NCBI RefSeq assembly: GCF_000332055.1
Contig: NZ_ALVZ01000166.1
Location: 1-34,740 of the forward strand
Origin: Xenococcus sp. PCC 7305
GTDB lineage: Bacteria > Cyanobacteriota > Cyanobacteriia > Cyanobacteriales > Xenococcaceae
DNA length: 34,740 nt
Reading direction: 5' to 3'
The notes below the pieces were generated by a model. That model searched no databases. It was given only the letters and a program-made list of their open reading frames with translations, and was not told the DNA's origin. Position 1 is the stretch's first letter. Each line of letters starts with the position of its first letter. Of this stretch, positions 8,643-16,700 are shown in pieces. A program made the translations under genes and the position numbers.

Positions 8643-9650
8643 TTAATTCTTTTTATGTTCAAGATCAACTAATTCCCAGTCTGGGACGAAAAATTGTTCA
8701 TTAAAAGGTGTCCGTGTATAGTCCTTGGGCAAACTCTTGCGTTTCGGCAGTTCTATTGGTTCTGGAGTCATGTCAACATAGGGAATCTTGCTCAACAAAT
8801 GGCTAATACAATTGAGTCGCGCACGCTTCTTATCATCTGCTTCCACAGTAAACCAAGGTGCTTCGGGAATATTGGTATGAGTAAACATTGCATCTTTGGC
8901 TTGGGAGTATTCCGCCCAGCGATCGCGCGACTCTAGATCCATGGGGCTTAACTTCCAGCGACGAGCAGGATCGATTGTGCGCGATTGAAAACGCCGTTCT
9001 TGTTCCTCATCACTAACAGAAAACCAATATTTCAGCAGAATAATACCCGATCTGACCAACATGCGCTCAAATTCTGGACAAGCTTTCATGAACTCCTTAT
9101 ATTGCCGATCGGTGCAAAAACCCATCACCTTTTCGACTCCAGCGCGGTTATACCAACTGCGATCAAAACAGACAATTTCTCCCGCTGCTGGCAAATGAGC
9201 CACATAGCGTTGATAATACCATTCTGTCTTTTCGCGATCGCTCGGGGTACCCAAAGCCACAACTCGGCAACCCCGAGGATTTAATGGTTCCGTGATGCGT
9301 TTGATGGTTCCTCCCTTACCTGCTGCGTCCCGACCTTCAAACAAAATGACAATACGAGTCCCAGTATGCTTAACCCAATATTGCATTTTCACCAATTCTA
9401 ATTGCAGACGGGCTAGCTGTTTTTCATAAACTTTTTTCGGAATTTTCGAGCTACCTTCCGACTCAGATACCCGATAGAACTTCTTACTCTCTAAATTTAA
9501 AAACTTAGCTTTTTTAGCTTTTTTCTTTTTTTTAGCTTTTTTCTGATCTTTTAACTTTTTTTTATCCTTCTTTTTAATGTCCAATTCTAAAAGATTATTC
9601 TGAGAATTTACTGCTTTGTCATGATTATTGTTCATAAGTTCATTTTTCAT
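8643..9650 (-). CDS. ppk2: Polyphosphate kinase 2 with poly-lysine N-terminus
   Basis: PPK2-family kinase (335 residues) that transfers phosphate between polyphosphate and nucleotides. The core starts near residue 58 (FYRVSESEGSSKIPKKVYE). Walker A is GRDAAGKGG (about 106-114), the lid region includes REKTEWYYQRYVAHLPA, and Walker B is DRSWYNRAGVE (about 163-173). A single PPK2 domain suggests class I (NDP phosphorylation), though class cannot be fixed from this alone. Odd: residues 26-49 contain 17 lysines in 24 positions, encoded by an A-rich tract. Such a tail could bind polyphosphate or membranes, or be a lysine-polyphosphorylation site. A later start would remove it, but the upstream ATG codons are in frame and the reading is unbroken. 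Confidence 0.93.
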   Translation of the reverse strand: MKNELMNNNHDKAVNSQNNLLELDIKKKDKKKLKDQKKAKKKKKAKKAKFLNLESKKFYRVSESEGSSKIPKKVYEKQLARLQLELVKMQYWVKHTGTRIVILFEGRDAAGKGGTIKRITEPLNPRGCRVVALGTPSDREKTEWYYQRYVAHLPAAGEIVCFDRSWYNRAGVEKVMGFCTDRQYKEFMKACPEFERMLVRSGIILLKYWFSVSDEEQERRFQSRTIDPARRWKLSPMDLESRDRWAEYSQAKDAMFTHTNIPEAPWFTVEADDKKRARLNCISHLLSKIPYVDMTPEPIELPKRKSLPKDYTRTPFNEQFFVPDWELVDLEHKKN

Positions 9651-9887
9651 TACAAAAAATACATTTTCTCTTGTAGATCTTGCTCAAACTTAGCTCTTGC
9701 AGATTGTAAGTAGCAGATAGTAAAAACTAAATTCCTTCTTTGAGCTTTGATGCTCTAATGTTAAACAACAGAAAACCCCTTAATTGGTATTGAAAGCCAC
9801 CAAAGACAATAAACATATAAATCTTTGTATATCTTAAGAATTGAGAAATATTCTGTGATTTTTTTACGGTAGTAACATAACCAAGAA

Positions 9888-10094
9888 ATGAATCAAGTCA
9901 AGTTATGTGAGTTTATTTCTCAGGAATATGCGATCGCAGGAGTCCGAATAATACAGTGTTTTGTTAACTTAAAAGATCACAAGCTGCTACTTCCTTTAAG
10001 ATACAAGATATTAGCTCAAATACATTCTTTCGATAGACAATACGAGGAAATAGCCGAAAAGAAACCTCGAATATTCAGCGCAAAACTCCCATAG
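9888..10094 (+). CDS. Small hypothetical ORF upstream of the kinase
   Basis: A possible 68-residue protein with an ATG start and basic C-terminus (EKKPRIFSAKLP), 35 bp before the hybrid kinase gene on the same strand. I do not recognise it and see no domain. Composition is plausible for coding, and it could be a leader gene of the signalling operon or a fragment of an older gene. The preceding 9651-9887 stretch holds no gene; it is A/T rich and presumably contains the divergent promoters of ppk2 and this operon. Confidence 0.35.
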   Translation: MNQVKLCEFISQEYAIAGVRIIQCFVNLKDHKLLLPLRYKILAQIHSFDRQYEEIAEKKPRIFSAKLP

Positions 10095-10129
10095 CTCAAA
10101 TCCCAGAGATTAGATTATAGAAATGCCCA

Positions 10130-12679
10130 ATGAATCAATTTACCTCTCAATATAGAAGCAGTTTAGCTAAACAACTCCTAAGTAGTTTTGGGTTGTCATT
10201 AGTCACAGTAGGTTTAGCCACCTTGGGTATCAACTATCTCCTGATTCGCTCCAATCTAGAAAAACAAGTGCAACAGCGCGCTCAATCAATTGTGCATGGT
10301 TTAGAATTTGCCACAGAAGGAATGATTGAACTAGGCAATACCGAAGTCTTAAGAAGAATCGTTCAAAATTATGCAACGCTTGAAGCAGTTGAAGAAATAG
10401 CTATCATCAACCCCGAAGAATTTACCTTAGCCCATAGTTCGAGCACTCAAAATAATAAAATTTATCGCTCCCCTTATCCTCAACTTCCGGCGGTGATGAG
10501 GCAGGCTGCTCACACAGGCATTGAAAAGAATCTTCATGTGGTCAGTCCAGATGGCGAAGAATTTTTACTTTATATTCTGCCTTTCAGCAGTATTTTCTTT
10601 GAAACCCCAGGAAAAAGAGGTTTAGCAATTGTTAGTGTTGATCTTCGCGAAATACAGCAAAATGCAATACGCACCTTCTTCAAGTCTACGTTAACTATGG
10701 CTGTGGGGACTTGCGTAATTCTTTGTGTCATGGGTTTGTTGATTCATCGCATCATTCTTGCACCATTAAACCGCTTGCATCAATCTCTAGGAGAAAGTAA
10801 GAAAACAGGTTTGTTTTCGCTGCCATCAGCCATGCCCAGTAATGAAATCGGTTTTCTCGCAGCTACTTTTGACGAGGTTTTTCGCCAATTAGAAAATCAC
10901 GAACAATTAGAAAAAGAGATCAAAGAACGTAGACAAGCAGAAATCGCCCTCGGAAAAGCCCTAGATATTCAAAAACAAAGAGAAATAGAATTAGAACAAG
11001 CTAAACAAGAACTGGCAATTTCCCATGATAGATTAGCCGATTATAATCAAACTTTAGAGCATAAAGTTCAACAAAGAACAGCAGAGCTTGCCAAAAGTAT
11101 TAAAGAAGCCAGTAAAGCTCGAAAAGTAGCAGAACAAGCCAACCAAGCTAAGAGTACTTTTTTGGCCAATATGAGTCATGAATTGCGAACTCCGATGAAC
11201 GCCATCATCGGTTATAGCGAAATGTTGCACGAAGAAGCGGAAGATCTTGGTCAAGAAGATTTCATTCCCGATCTTCAGAAAATTCATAGTGCAGGAAAAC
11301 ATCTTTTGAGTCTGATCAACGATATTCTTGATCTCTCAAAAATTGAAGCTGGTCGAATGGAGCTGTATTTAGAAAGTTTTGAGATCGATACGCTGCTAGA
11401 AGATGTTGTGGCTACAGTTCAACCATTGGTCGAAAAAAACCATAATAAATTAAAACTGATTGTTGCTGATGATTTACCGTCAATTTTTGCTGATATGACC
11501 AAAGTTCGCCAAAGTTTGTTTAATTTACTAAGTAATGCGAGCAAATTCACCGAGAACGGGACAGTAACCCTAAAGATCAAACGCTACCTTGCCCAAGATG
11601 AAGACTGGATTCAGTTTCAAGTACATGATACTGGGATCGGAATGACTAAAAATCAAATGGCCAGATTATTTAAAGCATTTACCCAAGCGGATGCCTCAAC
11701 AACTCGTAAATATGGTGGCACGGGCTTAGGATTAACAATTACCCAAAGATTTTGTCAAATGATGGGAGGGGATATTTATGTGGAGAGTGAAGTGAATCAT
11801 GGAACTACCTTTACTATTAAATTACCTGTTCAAGTTCAGAAGGCTACTCCAGTTGAATCGGCCACCGATAGTGAAGAACAAACTATTCCCATGATGACTT
11901 ACCGCAATACGATCCTAGTCATTGATGATGATCCCACCGTTCATGATTTGATGGCACGATTTTTAACCAAGGAGAAATTCCGCGTAATTACTGCCAGCAG
12001 TGGGGAAGAAGGAATTCGCTTGGCTAAAAGTTTAGAGCCAGATGCCATCACCTTGGATGTTATGATGCCTGATTTGGACGGTTGGGCTGTGCTTGCTGCA
12101 CTCAAAGCGGATGTTCAAACCTCCCATATCCCAGTCATTATGATCACGATGGTCGACAATCAGAATTTGGGTTACGCCTTGGGGGCTGCTGATTATATTA
12201 TGAAGCCCATTAGCAAAAATAATCTCAAGGAGGTCTTAGGTAAGTACAATTCTCAAGCAGCCTTTAATAAAATTTTGATTGTGGAGGATGATGCCGACAC
12301 CAGAGAAATATTGCGTCGTCAATTAGAAGATTATAGTGGGATAGTTCTCGAAGCTGAAAATGGTCGCCAGGCACTCGATATTATTGCCCAGGAGACTCCA
12401 GAACTAATTATTTCTGATTTGATGATGCCGGAAATGGATGGTTTTGAACTATTTAATCAATTACGGCAAAATCAGAACTGGAGTTCTATTCCAATTATTG
12501 TCTTAACATCTAAGGAATTAACCTTAATTGAGCGAGAAAAGTTGCAGGGGAGGGTTAAACAAGTATTTCGCAAGGGAGGTTCTCAGCGCACAATCCTACT
12601 TCAGGAACTGCACAAACTGTTATTGAGAGCCATTAAGAGGAAGCTGTCTCGTCACATTGAGAAATCTGTTGAAGAATGA
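10130..12679 (+). CDS. Hybrid sensor histidine kinase with two receiver domains
   Basis: An 849-residue inner-membrane kinase. Order: TM1 (about 16-38), extracytoplasmic sensor (39-184), TM2 (185-208), HAMP (209-262), coiled coil (262-340), DHp with phosphoacceptor H350 in LANMSHELRTPMNAIIGYSE, HATPase with N box SLFNLLSNASKF, G1 DTGIGM (500-505) and G2 GGTGLGL (529-535), then two CheY-like receivers with acceptors D643 (ITLDVMMPDLDG) and D763 (IISDLMMPEMDG). All catalytic motifs are intact. The signal is unknown. It is followed after 35 bp by a lone response regulator and then by a tandem-DHp protein, implying a multistep phosphorelay. Confidence 0.95.
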   Translation: MNQFTSQYRSSLAKQLLSSFGLSLVTVGLATLGINYLLIRSNLEKQVQQRAQSIVHGLEFATEGMIELGNTEVLRRIVQNYATLEAVEEIAIINPEEFTLAHSSSTQNNKIYRSPYPQLPAVMRQAAHTGIEKNLHVVSPDGEEFLLYILPFSSIFFETPGKRGLAIVSVDLREIQQNAIRTFFKSTLTMAVGTCVILCVMGLLIHRIILAPLNRLHQSLGESKKTGLFSLPSAMPSNEIGFLAATFDEVFRQLENHEQLEKEIKERRQAEIALGKALDIQKQREIELEQAKQELAISHDRLADYNQTLEHKVQQRTAELAKSIKEASKARKVAEQANQAKSTFLANMSHELRTPMNAIIGYSEMLHEEAEDLGQEDFIPDLQKIHSAGKHLLSLINDILDLSKIEAGRMELYLESFEIDTLLEDVVATVQPLVEKNHNKLKLIVADDLPSIFADMTKVRQSLFNLLSNASKFTENGTVTLKIKRYLAQDEDWIQFQVHDTGIGMTKNQMARLFKAFTQADASTTRKYGGTGLGLTITQRFCQMMGGDIYVESEVNHGTTFTIKLPVQVQKATPVESATDSEEQTIPMMTYRNTILVIDDDPTVHDLMARFLTKEKFRVITASSGEEGIRLAKSLEPDAITLDVMMPDLDGWAVLAALKADVQTSHIPVIMITMVDNQNLGYALGAADYIMKPISKNNLKEVLGKYNSQAAFNKILIVEDDADTREILRRQLEDYSGIVLEAENGRQALDIIAQETPELIISDLMMPEMDGFELFNQLRQNQNWSSIPIIVLTSKELTLIEREKLQGRVKQVFRKGGSQRTILLQELHKLLLRAIKRKLSRHIEKSVEE

Positions 12680-12714
12680 TTCAATCTAAAATCTAATCTA
12701 ATAAAAAATCAGTT

Positions 12715-13074
12715 ATGCCCAAAATATTGCTAGTAGAAGACAATGAAATGAACCGAGACATGCTATCTCGTAGATTGAAAAGAAGGGGTTATGAAGTGGT
12801 TATTGCCATTGACGGGGTAACTGGGGTTGCCATGGCCAAATCAGAAGCTCCCGATTTGATTTTAATGGACATGAGTTTACCTGTAATGGATGGCTGGGAA
12901 GCAACTAAAACTATTAAAGATGACCCCCAGACTTGTGCGATTCCGACGATCGCGCTGACGGCTCATGCAATGTCCGGCGATCGCGAAAAGTCTTTGGAAG
13001 CGGGTTGCGATGATTATGATACAAAGCCGATTGATTTGCCTCGTCTGCTCAAGAAAATTCAGGCTTTTTTGTAG
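12715..13074 (+). CDS. Single-domain response regulator (DivK-like)
   Basis: A 119-residue stand-alone receiver. The acidic pocket is VEDN (D9 region), the phosphoacceptor is D52 in LILMDMSLPVMDG, the switch threonine lies in IALTAHAM and the lysine is K104 in DTKPID. There is no output domain, so it should act by protein contact or as a phosphate shuttle. The TAHAM and AGCDDYDTKP signatures are those of DivK-like receivers that follow hybrid kinases. It starts 35 bp after the kinase gene and its stop codon runs into a heptamer array before the tandem-DHp gene. Confidence 0.94.
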   Translation: MPKILLVEDNEMNRDMLSRRLKRRGYEVVIAIDGVTGVAMAKSEAPDLILMDMSLPVMDGWEATKTIKDDPQTCAIPTIALTAHAMSGDREKSLEAGCDDYDTKPIDLPRLLKKIQAFL

Positions 13075-13102
13075 TTTAGGTTTTAGGTTTTAGGTTTTAG
13101 GG
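13075..13102 (+). repeat. STRR heptamer array, TTTAGGT x4
   Basis: Four tandem 7-bp units, three TTTAGGT and one TTTAGGG, begin 1 bp after the response-regulator stop and end 15 bp before the next ATG. Related TTTAGG-rich sequence occurs at 14814-14845, 14928-14973 (other strand) and 17634-17664. Confidence 0.9.
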
Positions 13103-13117
13103 ATAGCCAAAATTAAA

Positions 13118-13546
13118 ATGTCAGTTGATAAAGAATCTAGTTTTGTTGTACTTTCAAATTTGCGCCACGAGTTACGAACGCCAATTAACGTCATTATTGG
13201 CTATAGTGAGATGATTTTAGAAGATCTAGAAACAACGAATCACAAGACAAGTCTCCATGAGTTACAACAAATTAGAAATTGCGCAATTAAGCTTATATTC
13301 TTAATTAAGAACTTATTAAATGATGAAACTTTGGAGCTTTATCAATTAGATTTGGCAAGACTCTTAACTGAGCAAACTGTTCAGGTTCAACTGCAAACAC
13401 CGACAAATTTAGTCATTGAATATTGCCAACAAATTTTAAAGCAGGCAGATGACAAATGTTTAATCTCCGACGTCAAAAAAATCAACCGAGCTTCGCACAA
13501 TCTACTTGCAATGACAGAAGATATGATTGGGATAAGTAATAAGTAA
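13118..13546 (+). CDS. Tandem DHp (HisKA) protein, putative phosphotransferase
   Basis: A 142-residue protein with no ATPase, receiver or membrane part. Residues 14-67 are a recognisable HisKA hairpin: H17 in LRHELRTPINVIIGYSE and a second helix ELQQIRNCAIKLIFLIKNLL. Residues 88-137 repeat it in degenerate form: LQTPTNLVIEYCQQIL aligns with LRTPINVIIGYSEMIL at an offset of 73, and DVKKINRASHNLLAMTEDMI aligns with the second helix. In the second copy the phosphoacceptor position is V90. Two hairpins in one chain could form the four-helix bundle that kinases make by dimerising, as Spo0B and ChpT do as dimers. The likely role is phosphotransfer between the upstream kinase and regulator; this is inferred. 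Its last codons lie in a TAAGTAA array. Confidence 0.8.
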   Translation: MSVDKESSFVVLSNLRHELRTPINVIIGYSEMILEDLETTNHKTSLHELQQIRNCAIKLIFLIKNLLNDETLELYQLDLARLLTEQTVQVQLQTPTNLVIEYCQQILKQADDKCLISDVKKINRASHNLLAMTEDMIGISNK

Positions 13547-13567
13547 TGAGTAATAAGTAATAAGTAA
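13533..13567 (+). repeat. STRR heptamer array, TAAGTAA x5
   Basis: Five tandem 7-bp units (TAAGTAA, with one TGAGTAA) overlap the 3' end of the tandem-DHp gene and supply its final Ser-Asn-Lys and stop codon. The same heptamer in the opposite orientation is at 15033-15060, so the pair flanks futA as inverted arrays. Confidence 0.88.
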
Positions 13568-13585
13568 GAGATGAAACCTTATTTC

Positions 13586-13634
13586 CTCATCCTTTATCCT
13601 TCATCTCTCATCCTTCATCCCTCATCCCTCATCC
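13586..13634 (+). repeat. STRR heptamer array, CTCATCC x7
   Basis: Seven 7-bp units, four of them CTCATCC and three single-base variants, the same family as 3773-3849. It ends 6 bp from the futA stop codon and so occupies the place of a futA terminator. Confidence 0.88.
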
Positions 13635-13640
13635 CTTATT

Positions 13641-14693
13641 TTATTTCCACCCTGCTCGATCCATAATTTGTACGGCTTTAGCATTATTAGCTCCATAGGC
13701 AACTACGTTGGTAGTGTCTTCTTTGAACTGGCCAAAACTCGCTACGACAGGATCAATAGGAGTTCCCGGAACCACAGGATATTCATTATTTCCTTGGGCA
13801 AAGAAAGTTTGCGCGACAGGAGTTGTTAAAAATTCGACAAATTTAATCGCACCTTCCTTGTTAGGAGCATGTTTTGTTACCCCCACACCACTAATATTGA
13901 CATGGGTTCCGCGATCGCTCTGGTTGGGGAAAAATACGCCTATTTTGTCGAAAATAGCCTGTTTAGCTGGGTCGCTATCCTTGGCATAGCGAGGTAAATA
14001 ATAGGTATTTGCGATCGCGATGTCCGATAATCCTGATGCTGCGGCTTCGATCTGCGCTCGATCATTTCCCTGAGGGGAACGAGCAAAGTTTGCGACTAAT
14101 CCTTTGCACCAACCTTCAGTAGCTTTTTCTCCCAAGACTTCAATCAGCCCAGCAACTAAAGACTGATTATAGATATTTCCGGAAGAGCGAATCGCAATTT
14201 TACCTCGCCACTTGGGATTAGTTAAGTCTTCATAGCTAGATAAATTCACCGGATCGACTATGTCTTTGTTATACATAATCACTCGTGCCCGCTTGGTAAA
14301 GCCAAACCAAAGGTCTTCTGGGTGACGCAGGTTTGAGGGAATCCTGTCTTTTAAAACCGCAGAAGCTACAGGCGTAAAAATTCCTGCTTGTTCGGCACGC
14401 CATAAACGACCAGCATCAACAGTAATTAAAATATCTGCTGGGCTATTGGCTCCCTCACTTTTAATTCGTTCGATCAGCTCGTCACTTTTGCCTTCTATAA
14501 GATTAATTTTAATTCCTGTCTGGCTCGTAAAGTCACTATATAGTTGGTCATCTGTATTGTAGTGACGAGAAGAATAGACATTAATTTGTTGATTTTGACT
14601 TAGGGCTTTTTTTGCTGTACCTAATTGGCCTAACCCCAATACCGCTGTGGCAGTACCAGTACCCAGAAGAAATCTGCGGGAAAATTTTCTCAT
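13641..14693 (-). CDS. futA: Iron(III) ABC transporter periplasmic binding protein (FutA-like)
   Basis: A 350-residue periplasmic solute-binding protein for ferric iron. MRKFSRRFLLGTGTATAVLG is a twin-arginine-type signal with SRRFLLG. The mature part begins near INVYSSRHYNTDDQLY, which carries the first iron-ligand tyrosine region, and NTYYLPRYAKD supplies the paired tyrosines used by FutA/FbpA proteins. Length and motifs fit the family throughout. The permease and ATPase genes are not adjacent, as is common for cyanobacterial fut genes. A Fur-like site lies about 95 bp upstream. Its 3' end abuts a CTCATCC array. Confidence 0.94.
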   Translation of the reverse strand: MRKFSRRFLLGTGTATAVLGLGQLGTAKKALSQNQQINVYSSRHYNTDDQLYSDFTSQTGIKINLIEGKSDELIERIKSEGANSPADILITVDAGRLWRAEQAGIFTPVASAVLKDRIPSNLRHPEDLWFGFTKRARVIMYNKDIVDPVNLSSYEDLTNPKWRGKIAIRSSGNIYNQSLVAGLIEVLGEKATEGWCKGLVANFARSPQGNDRAQIEAAASGLSDIAIANTYYLPRYAKDSDPAKQAIFDKIGVFFPNQSDRGTHVNISGVGVTKHAPNKEGAIKFVEFLTTPVAQTFFAQGNNEYPVVPGTPIDPVVASFGQFKEDTTNVVAYGANNAKAVQIMDRAGWK

Positions 14694-14787
14694 GGTAATT
14701 TAGTAGTTCTTCTTTCTCTTGTAATTTAGTTGCAAGTTATCATCTTACTATCTTATGCAAATCTTTCTCAATAATTTAGCAAAAACA

Positions 14788-14806
14788 AATGATAATTATT
14801 TTTAAT
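14788..14806 (-). promoter_or_regulatory. Putative Fur box upstream of futA
   Basis: AATGATAATTATTTTTAAT resembles the Fur consensus of repeated GATAAT hexamers: the GATAATTAT core is intact and the right part is degenerate. It lies about 95 bp upstream of the futA ATG. Ferric uptake genes are normally Fur-repressed in cyanobacteria, so position and target agree. The A/T-rich background makes chance matches possible. Confidence 0.5.
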
Positions 14807-14813
14807 AAGAGAA

Positions 14814-14845
14814 GGTTTTAGGTATTGGGTGTTAGGTTTTAGGTA
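14814..14845 (+). repeat. Degenerate TTTAGG-type repeat
   Basis: A run of GGTTTTAGGT-like units with variants, related to the array at 13075-13102. It faces the inverted copy at 14928-14973, so a weak long-range hairpin between the two is possible. Confidence 0.6.
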
Positions 14846-14927
14846 AATCCAGAAAAACGATAAATTTAGCCATGAAACGCCTTCTAAAGCCGCACAATGC
14901 TTTATCGCCAAAGTATTATCCTATTTT

Positions 14928-14973
14928 AAAACTAAAACCTACCACCTAAAACCCAACACCAGTCTTGACTAGT
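14928..14973 (-). repeat. 46-bp dispersed repeat, inverted copy
   Basis: Read on the minus strand, this begins ACTAGTCAAGACTGGTGTT and continues into TTTAGG-type units. It matches 17619-17664 on the plus strand at about 39 of 46 positions, so it is a defined dispersed unit and not only low-complexity sequence. Confidence 0.8.
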
Positions 14974-15032
14974 GGACGCGGGAGTAAAGAAGACAACCAT
15001 CAACGAAGAGCAAAAAGCTGATATATCAAGAC

Positions 15033-15060
15033 TTATTACTCATTACTGATTACTTATTAC
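15033..15060 (-). repeat. STRR heptamer array, GTAATAA x4
   Basis: Four 7-bp units on the plus strand (TTATTAC, TCATTAC, TGATTAC, TTATTAC) are the reverse complement of the TAAGTAA family at 13533-13567. The array is about 40 bp from the gpmI stop codon. Confidence 0.85.
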
Positions 15061-15101
15061 TTCCGCGCAGCGGCACTAGAATATAAATTACCAAGACGCG
15101 C

Positions 15102-16700
15102 TCATAAAGATATTCTCACAGGAGACCGACTTTTTTTGGTTTCATACTCAGCCAGTTGAATCATAGATTTACCAGTCATTTCTTCTGGTTGCGCTATGCC
15201 CAAAATATGAAGAATTGTTGGTGCAATATCAGCCAAACGACCATCTTCCCGGAGAGTTGGATTTCCCCCATGACCAGGAATTTTGCGATCTTCCCCTTCG
15301 ATGAGAATAAAGGGCACAGGATTGGTCGTATGAGCCGTCCAAGGATTACCCTGGGCATCCTTCATATATTCGGCATTGCCATGATCTGCCGTAATTAGCA
15401 AAGTTCCTCCAGCTTTTGTCACCGCTTCGGTAACTGTTCCAATACATTGATCTACCGTTTCGATCGCTGTAACTGCGGCTTCAATATTTCCTGTATGGCC
15501 AACCATATCAGGATTCGCAAAATTAACAATAATCAAAGAGTAAATTCCTTTCGCGATCGCCCGACAAACCACCTCAGTAACATCAGTTGCCGACATGGCA
15601 GGAGCGCGATCATAAGTTGCCACCATAGGGCTTTGAATTAATTCTCGATCTTCGCCCTCAAAGGGAGACTCCAAACCACCATTGAAGAAATAGGTAACAT
15701 GGGGATATTTTTCGGTCTCAGCCGTTCTAAATTGGCGCAAACCTTCTGCTGCGATCACTTCCCCCAAAATATTGGTCAAATTCTGAGGCTTAAAAACAAC
15801 TTCTACCTCTAGAGATTGATCATATTGAGTGAAAGTCACGAAATTGAGAGGTTGAATGAATTCTCGCTCAAAACCGCTAAAATCTTCTTGGACAAAAGCA
15901 TAGGTAAGTTGTCGAGCGCGATCGGGACGGTAATTGAAGAAAATGACCCCATCTTCCGGCTTAATTGCTCCTGGGGCTATTCTCGTGGGAGGAATAAATT
16001 CGTCCGTCAGTTCCTCATTGTAAAAGTTCTGCAAGACCTCAGTGGCATAGAGAGGTTGCATAAGGCTATCTTGAGTCATAACATCATAGGCTTGTTTGAC
16101 TCTTTCCCAACGGCGATCGCGATCCATGGCAAAATAACGACCGCTGATGGTCACAATCCGACCCACACCTATATTATCTACGTATTTTTGAATGGCGTCT
16201 AAGGCTTTAATGCCATCAGTTCTTCTAGTATCACGACCATCGGTAATCGCGTGAATACAAACATCCGAGAGCCCATTTATTTTTGCTAAATCCAATAAAC
16301 CAAACAAATGAGCAATATGGGAATGAACTCCTCCGTCGGAGCATAGACCAATGAGATGTAATTTGCTGCCGGCAGTCCGAACGCGATCGCATATTTCGAC
16401 TAAAACTTCATTACTAAATAAAGAGCCATCTTCTACCGCATCAGTAATTCGCACTAGTTCTTGGGGTACAATTCTTCCTGCACCTATATTGAGATGTCCT
16501 ACTTCTGAATTTCCCATCTGACCGTTGGGTAGACCGACATCTTTCCCTGATGTCCGAATCAATGTGTTTGGATAGGCTGTTGTCAAGCTATCAAATATTG
16601 GAGTATTTGCTGCAGCTATGGCATTATCTTTTGTTTCGTCTCGATAACCCCAGCCGTCCAGTATTGTTAGCACCACTGGAGATACAGGTGCTTCACCCAT
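15102..16700 (-). CDS. gpmI: 2,3-bisphosphoglycerate-independent phosphoglycerate mutase
   Basis: A 532-residue cytosolic enzyme of lower glycolysis that interconverts 3- and 2-phosphoglycerate without a bisphosphoglycerate cofactor. It has the alkaline-phosphatase-like fold with two Mn sites: VVLTILDGWGYRD gives the first metal aspartate, QMGNSEVGHLNIGAGR carries the phosphorylated serine, and ITDGRDTRR, PDMVGHTG and LLITADHGNAEYM give further ligands. Length matches the family. The ATG at 16700 gives a normal start. It stands alone, with repeats on the 3' side. Confidence 0.97.
   Translation of the reverse strand: MGEAPVSPVVLTILDGWGYRDETKDNAIAAANTPIFDSLTTAYPNTLIRTSGKDVGLPNGQMGNSEVGHLNIGAGRIVPQELVRITDAVEDGSLFSNEVLVEICDRVRTAGSKLHLIGLCSDGGVHSHIAHLFGLLDLAKINGLSDVCIHAITDGRDTRRTDGIKALDAIQKYVDNIGVGRIVTISGRYFAMDRDRRWERVKQAYDVMTQDSLMQPLYATEVLQNFYNEELTDEFIPPTRIAPGAIKPEDGVIFFNYRPDRARQLTYAFVQEDFSGFEREFIQPLNFVTFTQYDQSLEVEVVFKPQNLTNILGEVIAAEGLRQFRTAETEKYPHVTYFFNGGLESPFEGEDRELIQSPMVATYDRAPAMSATDVTEVVCRAIAKGIYSLIIVNFANPDMVGHTGNIEAAVTAIETVDQCIGTVTEAVTKAGGTLLITADHGNAEYMKDAQGNPWTAHTTNPVPFILIEGEDRKIPGHGGNPTLREDGRLADIAPTILHILGIAQPEEMTGKSMIQLAEYETKKSRSPVRISL

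Larger units (their letters stand above)
14694..15101. other. Repeat-rich gene-free stretch between futA and gpmI
   Basis: No gene is visible. The stretch holds, left to right: the futA leader, a Fur-like site (14788-14806), a TTTAGG-type degenerate repeat (14814-14845), about 80 bp of unremarkable sequence, the inverted 46-bp repeat copy (14928-14973), and a GTAATAA heptamer array (15033-15060) close to the gpmI 3' end. Much of it therefore belongs to repeat families seen elsewhere in the window. Confidence 0.8.
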
